NCBI RefSeq assembly: GCF_000277795.1
Contig: NC_018149.1
Location: forward strand, 248,001-312,000
DNA: 64,000 nucleotides
Origin: Mycoplasma wenyonii str. Massachusetts
GTDB lineage: Bacteria > Bacillota_I > Bacilli_A > Mycoplasmatales > Mycoplasmoidaceae
Reading direction: 5' to 3'
In this document: piece by piece, positions 1-18,026 of the stretch
Numbering within the stretch: position 1 is the stretch's first letter
Layout of the letters: the number at the start of each line of letters is the position of its first letter
Notes under the pieces: model-generated
The model's input: only the letters and a program-made list of their open reading frames with translations
What the model was told of the DNA's origin: nothing
Databases searched by the model: none
Made by a program: the position numbers and the translations under genes

Positions 1-1
1 C

Positions 2-7387
<7,386 letters not shown>

Positions 7388-7435
7388 TTAAAGTTAATTA
7401 AATTTCTTTAATTTTCTGAAGAGACACTTCCATAA

Positions 7436-8815
7436 GTGATTTGAAAGAAATTATTTTTAGAACTAACAGCTTTAGGAGGCTTTAGTGGAGGAATAGGAAG
7501 TTGATTTAGTCACTCAGGGGGGGGCATACAAGAAGGAACAAGTGATGAATCTATTTTCTTTGGAGCTAATACAGGAATAAAGAAAAAAGAGCCAAGATCT
7601 AAGGAAGTAAAGCAAAAGACTAAATCACTAGATAAAACCTCACTTAGATCCTGAAGATGAAAGAGTGAAGGTGTTGGAGAAGAATTTCTTTTTGTTGAAG
7701 GATGAGATAAAGCTGGAGCTCATAAATTAATTTCTTCTGAAACTCACTCTCAGGCAATAAGAGATTTATATGGTGGGCTTGAAATTAGCCCGAGTATGGG
7801 TTGATTTGGTCCCAGAAAAGTCACTCAAGAGTTAGAAGAGATAGAGCAAGTTAAAGAAACACATAAAAATTTGAGTTATTGGCCAAGAATAAAAGATTCA
7901 GGTGGATATATAGATCAAAGAGATTTAGATGGATTACAGGAATTTTGAGAAAGAAGAGGTAAAGAGTTAGAAGAAGATATCTTTGGTCTATATCATGGTT
8001 GAGATTGATGGGCAGATAAGTTTGGAAAAAAGAAAGATAGAGAGTTAGTAGATCTGGAGTTTGATCTCTCAAAAATTAAAGATATGCTAGGAAAAACAGA
8101 AGATCAACTAAGAGATCAAAAGTGAAGTTATGGAAAGATATTTCAAAATCCAAAACTAGCTGTAGTTAGATTGATTGGTGATGTTGAAGGGACTGCCTTT
8201 AACTACTTAAAGAAGGTTGCATGACCAGAGGCTAGTTCAGTCAAACAACTTAAAGAGAAAAACATTGCCAAAGTAGCTTTAGGCCTTATTGCCGGAACAG
8301 AATATGGTTTTGACTGTTCAAGTTCAGAGACTGACATAAAAAGCAAATTCTTTAAGGAGTGTGATGATGGTTCGAGGTTGGAGGGAGCTAAGGTCAAAAG
8401 AGTTATGAAAGCTGCAGTAACACATATAGGAAGATATGTATCTAAAGCCAAAACGGAACAAATTACACAGAAATGAAGATGGCACGAACAGATCTCGGCG
8501 AATGCAGGGGAATGGAAAAAAATGAACACAATGGATAGTGTTGAATCTTCCGCTTTAATTGAAGAGAAGTGTGAGTTACAGGCAGCATGATATGAATATT
8601 TAACTGATAGTGGCAGAGAGATAAGAAGAGAAGTTTGTGACTTAATTATCAGACCCTGATTCGGAGATGTAGTTCCAGATAAAAGGCTTTGTTTAATGGA
8701 GATAACTGACCATAAATACTACCTGAGATTACAAACCTATCTAAAAGTAGTTGATATTCCAGCTTGAATGAATAAGAACACTTTCTGAACCAAGTGCTCT
8801 AATTACGGTATTTAA
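7436..8815 (+). CDS. Family A accessory protein 1 (hypothetical, membrane-anchored, in-frame G8 tract)
   Basis: 459-residue protein of unknown function, stop TAA. The GTG start is chosen because the paralogue directly downstream begins MIWKK with ATG at the equivalent codon. A hydrophobic Gly-rich N-terminal segment (about residues 5-22) looks like a membrane anchor. Gly28-30 are encoded by a run of eight Gs. The rest is charged and ends MNKNTFWTKCSNYGI, almost identical to the paralogue. The internal motif ELEEDIFGLYHGW is also shared. It follows rpoBC on the same strand by 48 bases, but its composition and family belong to the accessory set. Probably a surface or secreted protein; the function is not inferred. 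Confidence 0.8.
7517..7524 (+). repeat. G8 homopolymer tract in family A protein 1
   Basis: Eight Gs coding Gly-Gly-Gly (codons 28-30); gaining or losing one base would truncate the protein soon after. Present length is in frame (ON). Confidence 0.85.
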
Positions 8816-8832
8816 GTGAATAATTTATTTAA

Positions 8833-10218
8833 ATGATCTGAAAAAAGTTACTGCTAGAGCTAGTTGCTTTTAGCGGTTTAGGTGGAGGAATAGGAGGTTG
8901 ATTTAGTCACTCAGGGGGGGGCATTCAAGTAGAAGAAGATAAAGATTCTTTACTTTTTAAGACTAAGAGTTCCTTACAGGTAAAACAAGCGGTAAGTAAA
9001 GACATAAATAAAAAAGCAGGATTAGTTCAAGATTTAAATTACACAGCTCTAGGATCCCATAGATGGAAAAGTGAGGGAGTAAACGAAGATATTCTCTTTG
9101 TTGGGGGCTGGAGACGGGCAGGGAAGCACAAGGTCATTGAAAGCAAAAAACACTCTCAAGCCGAGAGAGAGCTGTGAGGTGGAAAGAAAGTAACTCATAG
9201 TAATAGTTGGTTCGGCCCAAGAAGAAATAGTGCTATATTAGATGATTTAGAAAAAGCAAAAGAGAAGTCTTCTCAGTCAGAAAAGAGCTATTGAGAGAAA
9301 ATTCAAGAAGCTGGAAAGTTTATAGAAGATAAGGATGTAGAGGGAATTCAAAAGGTTTGAACTAAAAGAAATAAAGAGTTAGAGGAAGATATCTTTGGAC
9401 TGTACAACGGAAGAGATTGGTGAGTAAAAAATTTCGGAACTACTGGGTCACAAAAATTAGTAGATTTGACTATTAACATAGTAGGTTTGAAAAAAATGCT
9501 CGGAAAAACAGAAGAACAATTAAAAACAGAAAGTTGAAATTACGGTCAGTTATTCAATAATCCAAACTTGAAGCTAGTTAGATTGCTCGGGAATGTTGAA
9601 GATGTTGGATTCAACTACTTGAAAAAATACTTGTGGGGCGAAGAAAGTAAATTGAGAGGGTTAGCAGAGAAAAACATCTTCAAAATCATTGTGGATTTAA
9701 TTACTGGGGAAGGAGAAGTTGGTTACAAGTGTGATAGCTCAGAAAGTAGGAATGAGAAAGCTTTTCCGGAGTGTGCAGCAAGTCAATCACTCGGAGAAGG
9801 GGTGAAATTAAAGAATGTAATTAAAAGTGCTTTGGTGCACAATGGAAAGCTAACTGCATCAATTAAAGGCGAGCGAGATGGGTGGCCAAATATGGCGAAA
9901 TTAGAGTCGAACGAAGAGAAAACAATTGTGAATGAGAGCCAAATTGAAAAATCACCAATAATTATTGAGGGTTGTGAGAAGGAAGTTAGTTGGCTTTATG
10001 TGTGGTCAGCACCAGGAAATCAGTTACGAAGGAAAATTTGTCAAGAAATTATGGATCCATGATTTAATCATCAGGTAAATGACAAAAGATTATGTTTATT
10101 CGAAGTAAAGGACTATTCTTATCTAATTAGATTTCAAACTTATTTAAAAATAATTCAAATTCCTGCTTGGATGAATAAAAACACTTTCTGAACAAAATGT
10201 TCAAATTATGGAATTTAG
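8833..10218 (+). CDS. Family A accessory protein 2 (hypothetical, in-frame G8 tract)
   Basis: 461-residue tandem paralogue of the gene before it, only 17 bases downstream. ATG start, TAG stop, about ten TGA Trp codons. Same plan: MIWKK start, Gly-rich hydrophobic segment, a GWFSHSGGG motif with the three Gly codons made of eight Gs, the ELEEDIFGLYNGRDWW block near residue 185 and the C-terminal MNKNTFWTKCSNYGI. More G/C-rich and TGG-using than the rpoBC gene beside it. Function unknown; a variable surface antigen is a reasonable inference from N-terminal anchor, tandem duplication and slippage tract. Confidence 0.8.
8914..8921 (+). repeat. G8 homopolymer tract in family A protein 2
   Basis: Eight Gs at codons 28-30, the same codon position as in the tandem paralogue. 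In frame (ON). Confidence 0.85.
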
Positions 10219-10290
10219 CTCTCTTTCGGCGTAGTTGGGTAAAAATATAGAAAGAGAAGAAAGATCTTTCGGAATTAATAACCTCTTAAA

Positions 10291-10986
10291 GTGATAGGTC
10301 TAGGTGCAAAGTTTCTCTTAACCCCTATTGTGGGTTTTGGTAGTGTAGTTGGCTGAGCTGCTTTTTCTGCTCCGAATTGAGATCCTGCGCACGTTTGAAG
10401 AATAAAAAATAAAAAGGAATTTTATTTAACTACCTGTAGAAGTAGAAGAGAAGAAGGTGATCATTCGGGAGCAAAATGAATTTACTCAGACTTATCAATT
10501 TATTTAGTTTTTCAAGAAGGTTCAACAGCCGCAAACAACACTGAACTTAAATTAATGGGCAAAGGATATCATCAAAAATTCCAAGATGTAAAACCTTGAA
10601 ATAACTCAATCTATAAATATGCAGAAGAAGATTTACAACAAAAAATTAGCAATCAACAAAAAGACAATCGATTCTCTTTATCGGTTGGAGAAGAAACTGG
10701 AAAAAATTGATTAGGAGAGGGTGGTGCAGGTGAAGAATCTAGCACATGAGGTCTTCAGATGTATTGCGATAAAAATTTATTTACATTTGCACACGAAGGA
10801 CAAAAAACAGTGAAATCTGCAGAGCTATCAAGAGTGAAATTTCAATTAGACCAATGTGAAGAAAAAAATTACAAGGGAGTTAAAGGCTGTTCAATAACAA
10901 TTGTTGATGACGATACTACAGCAGCGGGTCACAACAAAAATTTAAAGTGAGCAGATAACTTTCAACCAATAGTAATAATTAGTTAG
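10291..10986 (+). CDS. Family B accessory protein 1 (hypothetical)
   Basis: 231 residues, GTG start, TAG stop. The N-terminus has one hydrophobic segment (about residues 4-26). The conserved motif WDPAHVW follows, then FYLTTCR, KWIYSDLS(I/V)YL, a GKGYHQKF-like block and the C-terminal KGVKGCSI...LKWADNFQPIVI. Other members lie at 26014-26709 (same length, 231), 52548-53246 and 53362-54069. Two conserved cysteines near the C-terminus suggest a disulphide-stabilised extracellular domain (inference). No G tract in this member. Function unknown. Confidence 0.8.
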
Positions 10987-11009
10987 TAAGAGTTAAGGCT
11001 TTTTAGTTT

Positions 11010-12126
11010 ATGTTTGCAGACCCAAACTTAATAAAGCTATTTATTGCTTTGGCAACAGGAGGAAGTCCCTTAATCTATTTTAGAGTTCCATCTGACACTA
11101 TCACAAGAGAAAACAGAAAATTTAAGTGATTATTAAATTGAGCGGGGGGGGGAGATAACAAAAAAAGAATTAACTAAAGAGTCTGACAATTATTTTTCTA
11201 CTGACGAAATAAGAAAATGACAGGGATTAAATACACAAGAAGAATTAGGAAAAGTACTAACTAATTCCAAAGACACAAATATTTATAAGTTATTTTTCAA
11301 GAGCGAAGTAATACAAAATGAGGGGGAAGAAAACAATGGTAAAGGCATAAAAGGAGCTATTACATTAGCAAAGATTAGTTCAAAAGGAGAAAGTGAATCA
11401 CAAATAAAGCTTGAAGAAATAAGTAAAGAAGAGGCAGAAAAAATTTGATTAATCATCGCGAAGGGAGAGGAAACAAAGTCAATATATTTAATGCCTTCTG
11501 TGTTTTGTGATGGTAGTCGCAACGAAACAAAAATTTGGAAAGAAGGAGTTAAATCAATTGACGATTGAATCGGAAATTCACAGTTAGAAGATGAGGTACT
11601 TAAGCAATCATTAAAGGAGGGGTTTGCTGTAGTGAGAGGTGGAAGAAACACTATAAAAGGAGTTGGGGGAGGGGAAGTAGTAGAGGAATACTTAGATTTT
11701 TGAAAAAAGGGCAAAGAAACGGGCATGAGTCATTCGATTGAGTTACATCAAGAAGCGCAATTAAACATTCTTTATAACAATGCAGGTATAGTTTTAGGGA
11801 AGAAAGGAACAACAAGAAGAATGCCACAGCTAGTTTGGGGTTGAACAGCTGTTACAGGAGAAGTGGAAGAATGGAATTCTAAAGTAGAAGACTTTTTTCC
11901 GCTAGATATTAAGGTTGTGGGCGAATCAAATAAATTAGAAGAAACAAATAAGGGCAAGAAAAAATTAATACAAGAAGTTCAAGTTAATGAAAAGATTTCT
12001 GAGATTGTGGCAGTTAAGTTAGACCAAGTTGTAATTACAGAAACTGGAATCGGTAGAGATTCAGGGAAGGAAGTGAAGTGGGGAAGTGTGAAAAAACCTA
12101 CTTGAACCAGTATATTACTTAAATAA
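11010..12126 (+). CDS. Family C accessory protein, frame broken at G9 tract (phase OFF)
   Basis: The ATG start reads a hydrophobic leader (about residues 1-20) and meets a run of nine Gs at 11144-11152. It stops at TAA eight codons past the run. The frame one base away is open from the run to TAA at 12124-12126, with TGA as Trp. Removing one G joins the two into about 371 residues. The long frame is clearly coding: it matches the intact gene at 28094-29233, including (F/Y)FPLDIKVV, a SEI(V/I)..KL(D/N)QV(V/I)I block and a W-T-x-x-LLK end. Best read as a contingency gene caught OFF; a sequencing error in the run would give the same picture. Confidence 0.75.
11144..11152 (+). repeat. G9 tract, out of frame
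   Basis: Nine Gs near codon 45 of the family C gene. Eight would restore the frame. Confidence 0.85.
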
Positions 12127-12283
12127 AAATTTCAAAAACTATTGAATTAATTAACTGATTAACTAATATTTACTGATTGATCTAATAAAAAGTTTTTATT
12201 AAAAAATTAATTTTTATTTATACCGTTTTTTGCTTGTTTTATTTAAAAAAATTTATTACTGAAAATAACGATGAATTAGTGTC
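12127..12283. other. AT-rich convergent intergenic region
   Basis: Lies between convergent genes. Contains small A/T inverted repeats (about 12184-12215) followed by T runs that could serve as bidirectional transcription end signals. No coding potential seen. Confidence 0.4.
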
Positions 12284-13111
12284 TTAGTGACAAGAAAGTA
12301 CAATTTTTTCTTGTTGCGCTGGCGGGTCGCAAGAGAAACTGTCACTAGCTCAAAGGCTTTCTGAAATAATTTGATATTTAGATTTTTGTTTGTGTTCGGT
12401 TAATCGAGTGTCATAGGGGTCTGTAACAAGAGGTGCAACAATTTTAAAACTTTTTTTACTTTCGCCATAAGCGCCTCATGGATTTTTTGTTAAAGATCCG
12501 GTTATTAAGTCTCGATCAGAAAATATTGCATAATCATTGCTTTGGAACATATACTGCATAGTATCAGTATTATCTGAAGGGAATAAAAACCCTTCTTCTA
12601 TTTCTTGCGAGAAATATGGGCGAGCTTTAATAGTAAATGAATTACCAACTAGCTCTCTTTTCGCTTCTCAAGTTAGTTCCATTGCAATTTGTTTTTTATA
12701 ACGAAATGCTTTTCAACTAGTTTCTCGCAATTGATATTCCTTATAGCCTTTGACTTTTCTTTCAGAAGATAAACCATCGATTTTACTTATTAAATATCTT
12801 TCATATGTCTTATCTAATAGAAAAAGTGCACCAGTATATTGTTCCATATTTCTATGTTCTAAATCGTAAGTACTTTTGTTTAAGCTATTTGCTTTATCAA
12901 AGTCAAAACACAATAAAACTTCATAGACAAAATTTTCACTACTTAAAAGAACCCTACAATATTTTTTAGAATCTTTAATTAAATTTGGCCCTGTACTTTC
13001 TCGTTCGGGAAGAGAGTGGGAAGTTAAATTGTTGGATTTTTTAGTTCCAAAATAAATACCTGTAGAAATAGTTGATGTTGTAAATATTAACAATAATAGT
13101 TTTTTAATCAA
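12284..13111 (-). CDS. Hypothetical protein with N-terminal membrane anchor or signal
   Basis: 275 residues under table 4. It starts MIKKLLLLIFTTSTISTG, a basic N-terminus followed by a hydrophobic stretch to about residue 22, so it is probably exported or membrane-anchored. No lipobox Cys follows. The rest is hydrophilic with a few cysteines (CRVLL, LLCFD) and no motif I recognise. Internal TGA (Trp) codons lie at 12713-12715, 12668-12670 and in the last third; the stop is TAA at 12284-12286. No paralogue found in the window. Confidence 0.7.
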
Positions 13112-13282
13112 TACTTTATTGTTGTGAATTACTTTTATTTTTAATCGATAAATACTTATTCATTAACAAAATAAATTGATTAAATCAATTTGGTCTTATA
13201 AATACTAAAAAAATAATTTTTTCAACAATCTTAAAGGTGACTCAAGAAAATAGAGAAATTTTTTGAATTGGTCTTTGGTTAA

Positions 13283-13381
13283 TGTACCGAGAATGGAGTT
13301 AGAAGTTGTTCAACAGAAATTAAAGTTGGAAATAATACGTGACTAAAGTGAAAAGAGTTTGAACCTATAGTAATTCTTTAA
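13283..13381 (+). pseudogene. C-terminal fragment of a family B gene
   Basis: A short open stretch encodes GVRSCSTEIKV...LKWKEFEPIVIL and ends at TAA 13379-13381. This is the family B C-terminus (compare GVKGCSI...LKWADNFQPIVI in the gene at 10291). An in-frame TAA just upstream and the lack of any family B similarity before it show a remnant. The flanks 13112-13282 and 13382-13495 show no coding potential that I can support. Confidence 0.6.
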
Positions 13382-13495
13382 GGTCTATTGACTGTTACTG
13401 GCCAATTAAGCGTTTAAAAGATAGGAAACGATTTTAAAGACACTCTTAATTCTGAATTGCTTCTTATCTTACTCTAAAGTGAAAGGAGTCTCTAA

Positions 13496-14143
13496 TTAAA
13501 AGATTGAAAATCGATAAACAGAGTGACTGCTGTTATTTCCTTCTCATCCTTGCAATACACATCTAAGATCATTTCCTCCTGCCCCTTTAGAACTAATTGT
13601 GCATTGCTCACTTAGATTCACATTGCTGAAATGCTTTCATCCACTACCAACAGCTACTTTTCAATCTTTTCTTGAACCATTTTCAAAAGTTAATTCCAAC
13701 TTAGCAGTTTTTGAAGTATCAACACCTTCTTCTACGTAATTAACTGTTGAAACTTTCTTTACAAAACCATCTTCAGCTCTAGAAACAAAATTATTTCTTG
13801 CACTTACATACTTAAATTCCACTTCCCCTTTGCTATTTTCATTGCAAGCATAAAGAGCATTTAGTCAATATTCTGGATTTTCAGGATTTTGAAGTAATTT
13901 GCAATTAGCCACTTGTCCTAAAGCCTTACTAATTTTTTGATGAGAAGCTTCTCTAGCTCTTACTTCAAATAAAGTATTTCCAAAATTAGAAATTGTCTTT
14001 CCAAGAGTAGAACCAAGTTTTTGTGCGATACTTCCTTCTCTTCTTTCTATAACAGCATTAGTTTGTCGAGAAAGCGCAACAGGAGCAACAACACCTCCTC
14101 CGATTGCACTAATTCCTAATAGTGCCTTAAGAAGGAAAACCAT
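13496..14143 (-). CDS. Family E accessory protein 1 (hypothetical)
   Basis: 215 residues, the same length as its paralogue at 46357-47004. Starts MVFLLKALLGISAIGGGVV, one Gly-rich membrane segment, followed by a helical charged region with REGSIAQKLG and a C-terminal domain with the conserved pattern (H/Y)F(S/N)NVNLS(E/D)(Q/K)C...DLRC. Cysteine pairs suggest a folded extracellular module. The paralogue also shares the xxYRF(S/A)IF-type end. No G tract. Function unknown. Confidence 0.75.
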
Positions 14144-14188
14144 ATCTTTTTATTTGAGTAGTTGATTTAAATTATACATTCTTTTTAC

Positions 14189-15295
14189 TTAACCAATCAA
14201 AACGGAATTAAAGGTTGATTCAAAATTCATCTTTCAAGGTAGTATTGTTCCTTCTTCTGTAACTATCTTTTCTTGTTTTATTTTGGTCTTGGAAGGATCT
14301 CATATGTAATAACTTCTACGAGTAGATAGGGGAATATCAACTACTTTTCCACAACCATTACTACTAGATTTGCATTTCTTGGCCACCGTAGCTGTTCCTT
14401 CTAGTATAGTTCCATAGGTTAAATGTTTTTGTCTTCAATTTCCCGTCAAAATACCTTCTTTAAAAATCAAGTCATGAACTACATAAAACCCACTCGCTTT
14501 GTCAGAGGTTTTTGAGAATACTTTTAGTTTTTTATCCTCTCCGTTTTTCTTTCCATATAAGTAACCACTTCTAGATCATCTTCAAGAGTTATTGTTTTTT
14601 CTGGAACCAAAAATAATTCCAAGACTTCCCTTTAATCCCTTAATTCCAACTGTTTTAGTTCCAGTTGTATCTTTAAGTTCTGACTTAATAAAACCTGGCA
14701 TTGAACTAGTGTTTTCATTTGCCTTGAAGAATTCTTTATCACAATATCCATTCTGTATGGCTCCATCTTTTTCAGTTATTTTGCATTTAACTTTTATTCC
14801 TCCATGATCCTGTTGTACGAAAGACACCAAACCTCATACCTCTACTTCTTTATTAGTATTATTGACCCCGACTAATAAGAATTTCTTGGGAGTTAGTCCA
14901 TTATGACCATTAGCTTCTGATTTTCTTATTATTCCTGTATCTCCTACTTTTTCTACTAACCTAAACTCCCCCTCAGCTTCGCTCGAACTTAAGCTTCTCT
15001 TTGCTCTTTTAGCTACAGATTTATTTTGTGGATTTTCACTAGATAGTCTTGCAATATAGCTAAAAGAGTATGTAGTTGGTTTTTCAAAGCCCCCCCCGAG
15101 CCAACGAGAGTTAAAGGTTGGGGTAATAAATCCTTTACCTCAATCATTCCATTCCGCTGTAGAAGTAATTTGTATCTTTCTAGCTACATCCAATAGAGAA
15201 TCTATAGGAGTGAAGAAAGAGCAAATGCCTCCTAAACTACCAGTAGTTACTAATCCTTTTCCTATGTTTATTGAACCCTTTAATAAACCAATCAA
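14189..15295 (-). CDS. Family D accessory protein 1, intact, in-frame G8 tract (phase ON)
   Basis: 368 residues if the TTG at 15293-15295 is the start; the upstream in-frame TAA is four codons before it. N-terminal hydrophobic region with GKGLVTTGSLGGI, then WLGGGFEKPTTYSF in which the three Gly codons are eight Gs on the coding strand (residues 67-69). Conserved blocks follow: YIARL, LTPKKFLLVG, LVSFVQ, GFYVVHDLIF, YYIWDPSKT and VTEEGTILPWK. Two paralogues (41945-43113 and 47060-48228) share all these blocks but are frameshifted at the tract. Probable surface protein; function unknown. Confidence 0.8.
15090..15097 (-). repeat. G8 tract (C8 on + strand) in family D protein 1
   Basis: Eight Cs on the + strand. 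In frame for family D protein 1 (ON). Confidence 0.85.
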
Positions 15296-15388
15296 TACTT
15301 GACCTTACTAAAAATAAATCCCCTTTCCCCTAATATTCTTATTAATTTGTTATTTTATTTTTCAATAATTTCTATTTATTAATAGAAA

Positions 15389-16960
15389 TTGGGTTTCTTT
15401 ACTAAGTTCTTTCTATTACCTTCTTCAGCTTCATTAGTAATACCAGTATCTGTAGTAACCACTAATACTAACTTAAGTAATGAATTAGTATTAGCTACTT
15501 ATCAGTCTTATATCCTAGATAGTATTGCTGATGAAGCTTACAACGATTACAACTTAAAAACCATTTATTTCGAGAATGACAAAGAAGTATTTAATGGCTT
15601 TGCCTCTGGAGCCTTTGATTTAGCTGTTTTAAGTTCTTCTACTCTCGAAGAAGCTATAGATAAGGGTTTAGTACGTCAAATTGATTGAATGAGTTTTAAT
15701 GGTTCAGTCAGGTCTCAGTTGAAAGGAATCAATGGTCATGGGACTGATGGCTCACAAGTAGCTAACAAACTTGGAGAATTATATTCCCCAGTAATTAAGG
15801 AATTCTTCACTAAAAACAGCAAACTAGCAACACACGGAGTTCCCTATTTCTTAAGTTATTTAGCTTTTGCATATAGCGGGAAGAAAGAGTTAGGGGATGG
15901 AGATGGCGTGTCTGATGGAGAAAGTGGCAGCACAACAATGAAGCCCATGGGCTGAAAAGAGTTAATTCAAAAAATAACTGAAGATAAACGCTTTAAAACA
16001 GTTGATGACAGACCCAAACTAGGAATGGTAGAAGATGAATTAACTCTTTTTTCTCTTTCTAAATTAAGTAGTCAAGACAGTCAAGGAGGGGAAGTGACAG
16101 AAATAACAAATTTATTCAAAGATAAAGAAAATAAGAAATCAGAAAAAGATTTTTTCGATTCCTTCATGAAAATAAATGCTGCTGGAATTAAAAAGGGGGA
16201 TCAAATGGGCTCTAGACCTGTGTTCTTCAGTCCCGATTCAGTTGTACTTTCTAATGCCTTAAGTAAAGGAGAGCTAAATGGTATTTTCTTTTACAACGGG
16301 GATGCGCTATATGCTCATACGCTGCTAGAAGAATTAAAAATGGAGGAGGGACAAGAAGAAGGTCAGGAAGAGGGTGATGATGAAAAACAAATCAATATTG
16401 TTCCTCTCAATCCAGCTCTTTGGCTATTAGATAGCATTGCTATTTCTGCAAAAGTAAGTGAAGAAAAACTTACAAAAATATATGAATTTCTTGAAAAAAT
16501 ATCTTTTGACAATTTAGACAAATTGCAAACATTGAAAAGGGAAAAAGTGTTGGCGGAAGATGAAGAAGGCGAAGGAGCCAAAGAGACAGAAGAAGAAGAG
16601 GGAGAGGAGGAACAAACAACAGGTTGATTAATTGACAATTACAACGAGATCATGTATACTCCTGCACTAAAAACTTTCAATCAATGAATTAAAGGAAAAT
16701 TGCCATCCAGTGAAGGTGGGGGGGGCGGTGGAAGTGGTTCTAGCTCTTCCGGCTCCGAAGATTTCTACAAAAAAGAAATGGAGTTTCTCTATGGTAACCC
16801 AGATATAGAAGATTGTTTGGAAAAGAAATCTAAAAGTAGAAAAAAACGAGACACTGGAGAACAACAATGTAATATCTCCATAGTCTTTGAAGGAGGACTA
16901 TCAGATGCTCAAAACTTAAATCTAACTATGGCTTTCGAGAGATGAAAAAATGGTTTCTAA
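15389..16960 (+). CDS. PotD-like extracellular solute-binding protein
   Basis: 523 residues, TTG start, TAA stop. The order of blocks matches polyamine-binding PotD proteins: LATYQSYI near the start, FENDKEVFNGFASGAFDLAV, a GVPYFLSYLAFAYS block (compare the PotD ligand cleft), FYNGDALYAH and finally NPALWLLDSIAISAKV with helical EEKLTKIYEFLEK. A hydrophobic N-terminus serves as signal or anchor; no clear lipobox. Two low-complexity acidic insertions (Glu/Gly-rich near residues 315-335 and 390-412) and a Gly/Ser linker containing a G8 run are unusual. The C-terminus has an RKKRD motif. No potABC genes are nearby. Ligand unproven. Confidence 0.6.
16718..16725 (+). repeat. G8 tract in the PotD-like gene
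   Basis: Eight Gs near codon 444, inside a Gly/Ser linker. In frame; slippage would replace only the last fifth of the protein. Confidence 0.8.
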
Positions 16961-16993
16961 GGCTTAGCAAAAAAAATCTAAAGTAATTAAGTA

Positions 16994-17287
16994 ATGAGTA
17001 CATTTCCTTGGAAAACAGTTGCTTATCTATTAACAGGAGGAACTGTTATTGCAGGAGGTGCTTCTATTCCTGCTTTAATAAAGTATTCTGAAGAGATTAA
17101 AGAACATACTGTTACTAAAACCAGACACAGTAGCTCTACTTGTTCCAAAGGCAAAGTAACAACAGTTACAGAAATTAGTATTCAGACAGATACAAGAATG
17201 GGAGAAGATGCTCAAAATGTTGTAACTAAACAAGAGAAAACTGAAACAGAGGATGGAGAGTGTAAAGAAGTAGAACTCTCTAGCTAG
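16994..17287 (+). CDS. Small membrane-anchored hypothetical protein
   Basis: 97 residues, ATG start, TAG stop. One hydrophobic Gly/Ala-rich segment (about residues 7-28, VAYLLTGGTVIAGGASIPAL) then a hydrophilic Thr/Lys/Glu-rich tail with one cysteine pair (TCSKGK, ECKEV). It follows the PotD-like gene by 33 bases on the same strand and may be co-transcribed. Its last 8 bases overlap the convergent rlmB stop. Function unknown. Confidence 0.65.
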   Translation: MSTFPWKTVAYLLTGGTVIAGGASIPALIKYSEEIKEHTVTKTRHSSSTCSKGKVTTVTEISIQTDTRMGEDAQNVVTKQEKTETEDGECKEVELSS

Positions 17288-18026
17288 CTCTCTGTCTTAT
17301 TCATTCATAAAGTAGTATTCCTGTAGCTACAGAGACATTTAAGGAATCTACATTATTCTCTAGAGGTATTTTTATCTTTCAGTCAACTAAAGACTCTAAG
17401 AGTTTAGAGATACCATCTCCTTCATTGCCCATCAAGATAACACTTCTAGAACTGAATTCAGCTTTATAGTATGTCTTAGAGTCAGAACTTAAAGAAGCCC
17501 CATAACTTCAAAAACCTAGTTTTTTGAGTTTCTCTAAAGCATTAGCTAAATTAGGAACCATCACTAAGTTCAACTTAAGTGCATAACCTTGAGAGGTTTT
17601 TAAGACTGAGCTATTTAGTCTGACATTATTAGTGGAGGAATAAATTATGTATTTAATTCCGCAAGCTACACAGGTTCTTATGATAGCTCCAAAGTTATAG
17701 GGATCTTGTAATTTATCTAACATCACAATACACTCAGGTGAATCAGTTCTAGAGAGCTCTTCTAGTATCTCTGAAAAAGTTAGTTGCTCTTTGGATTTAA
17801 GAGAGGCAAATACATCACTGTATTTTGAATTCATCTCTTTTTGTAGATTCTTGAGCCAATTCTTTGGTTTGATGGAGTAAGGTACTGAGAGTCTTTGACA
17901 CTCAGAGATGATTTGTTGTTGAGAAGAAGAGAGATAGATATTTTGTATTAACTCTCTTAAAGATTCATTACTTAAAAGCTCTAAGACACTCTTTCTCCCA
18001 TTAAGTACTAACTTTTTCTCAATCAA
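17280..18026 (-). CDS. rlmB: SpoU/TrmH-family RNA 2'-O-methyltransferase (RlmB-like)
   Basis: 248 residues. N-terminal RNA-binding domain (NGRKSVLELL, about 9-70) and a C-terminal SPOUT knot. Motif 1 is LDKLQDPYNFGAIIRTC with the conserved Asn and Arg, motif 2 MGNEGDGIS and motif 3 SLNVSVATGILLYE. RlmB methylates G2251 of 23S rRNA, and neighbours of this type act on rRNA or tRNA. The TTG start directly abuts the cysS stop, and the cysS-rlmB order is common in Firmicutes. One of several TrmH paralogues would also fit; the exact target is inference. Confidence 0.85.

Noticed and set aside
7436-10218. Family A as parts of RNA polymerase operon function
   Set aside because: Same strand and close to rpoBC, but composition, membrane anchor and tandem paralogy place them in the accessory set.
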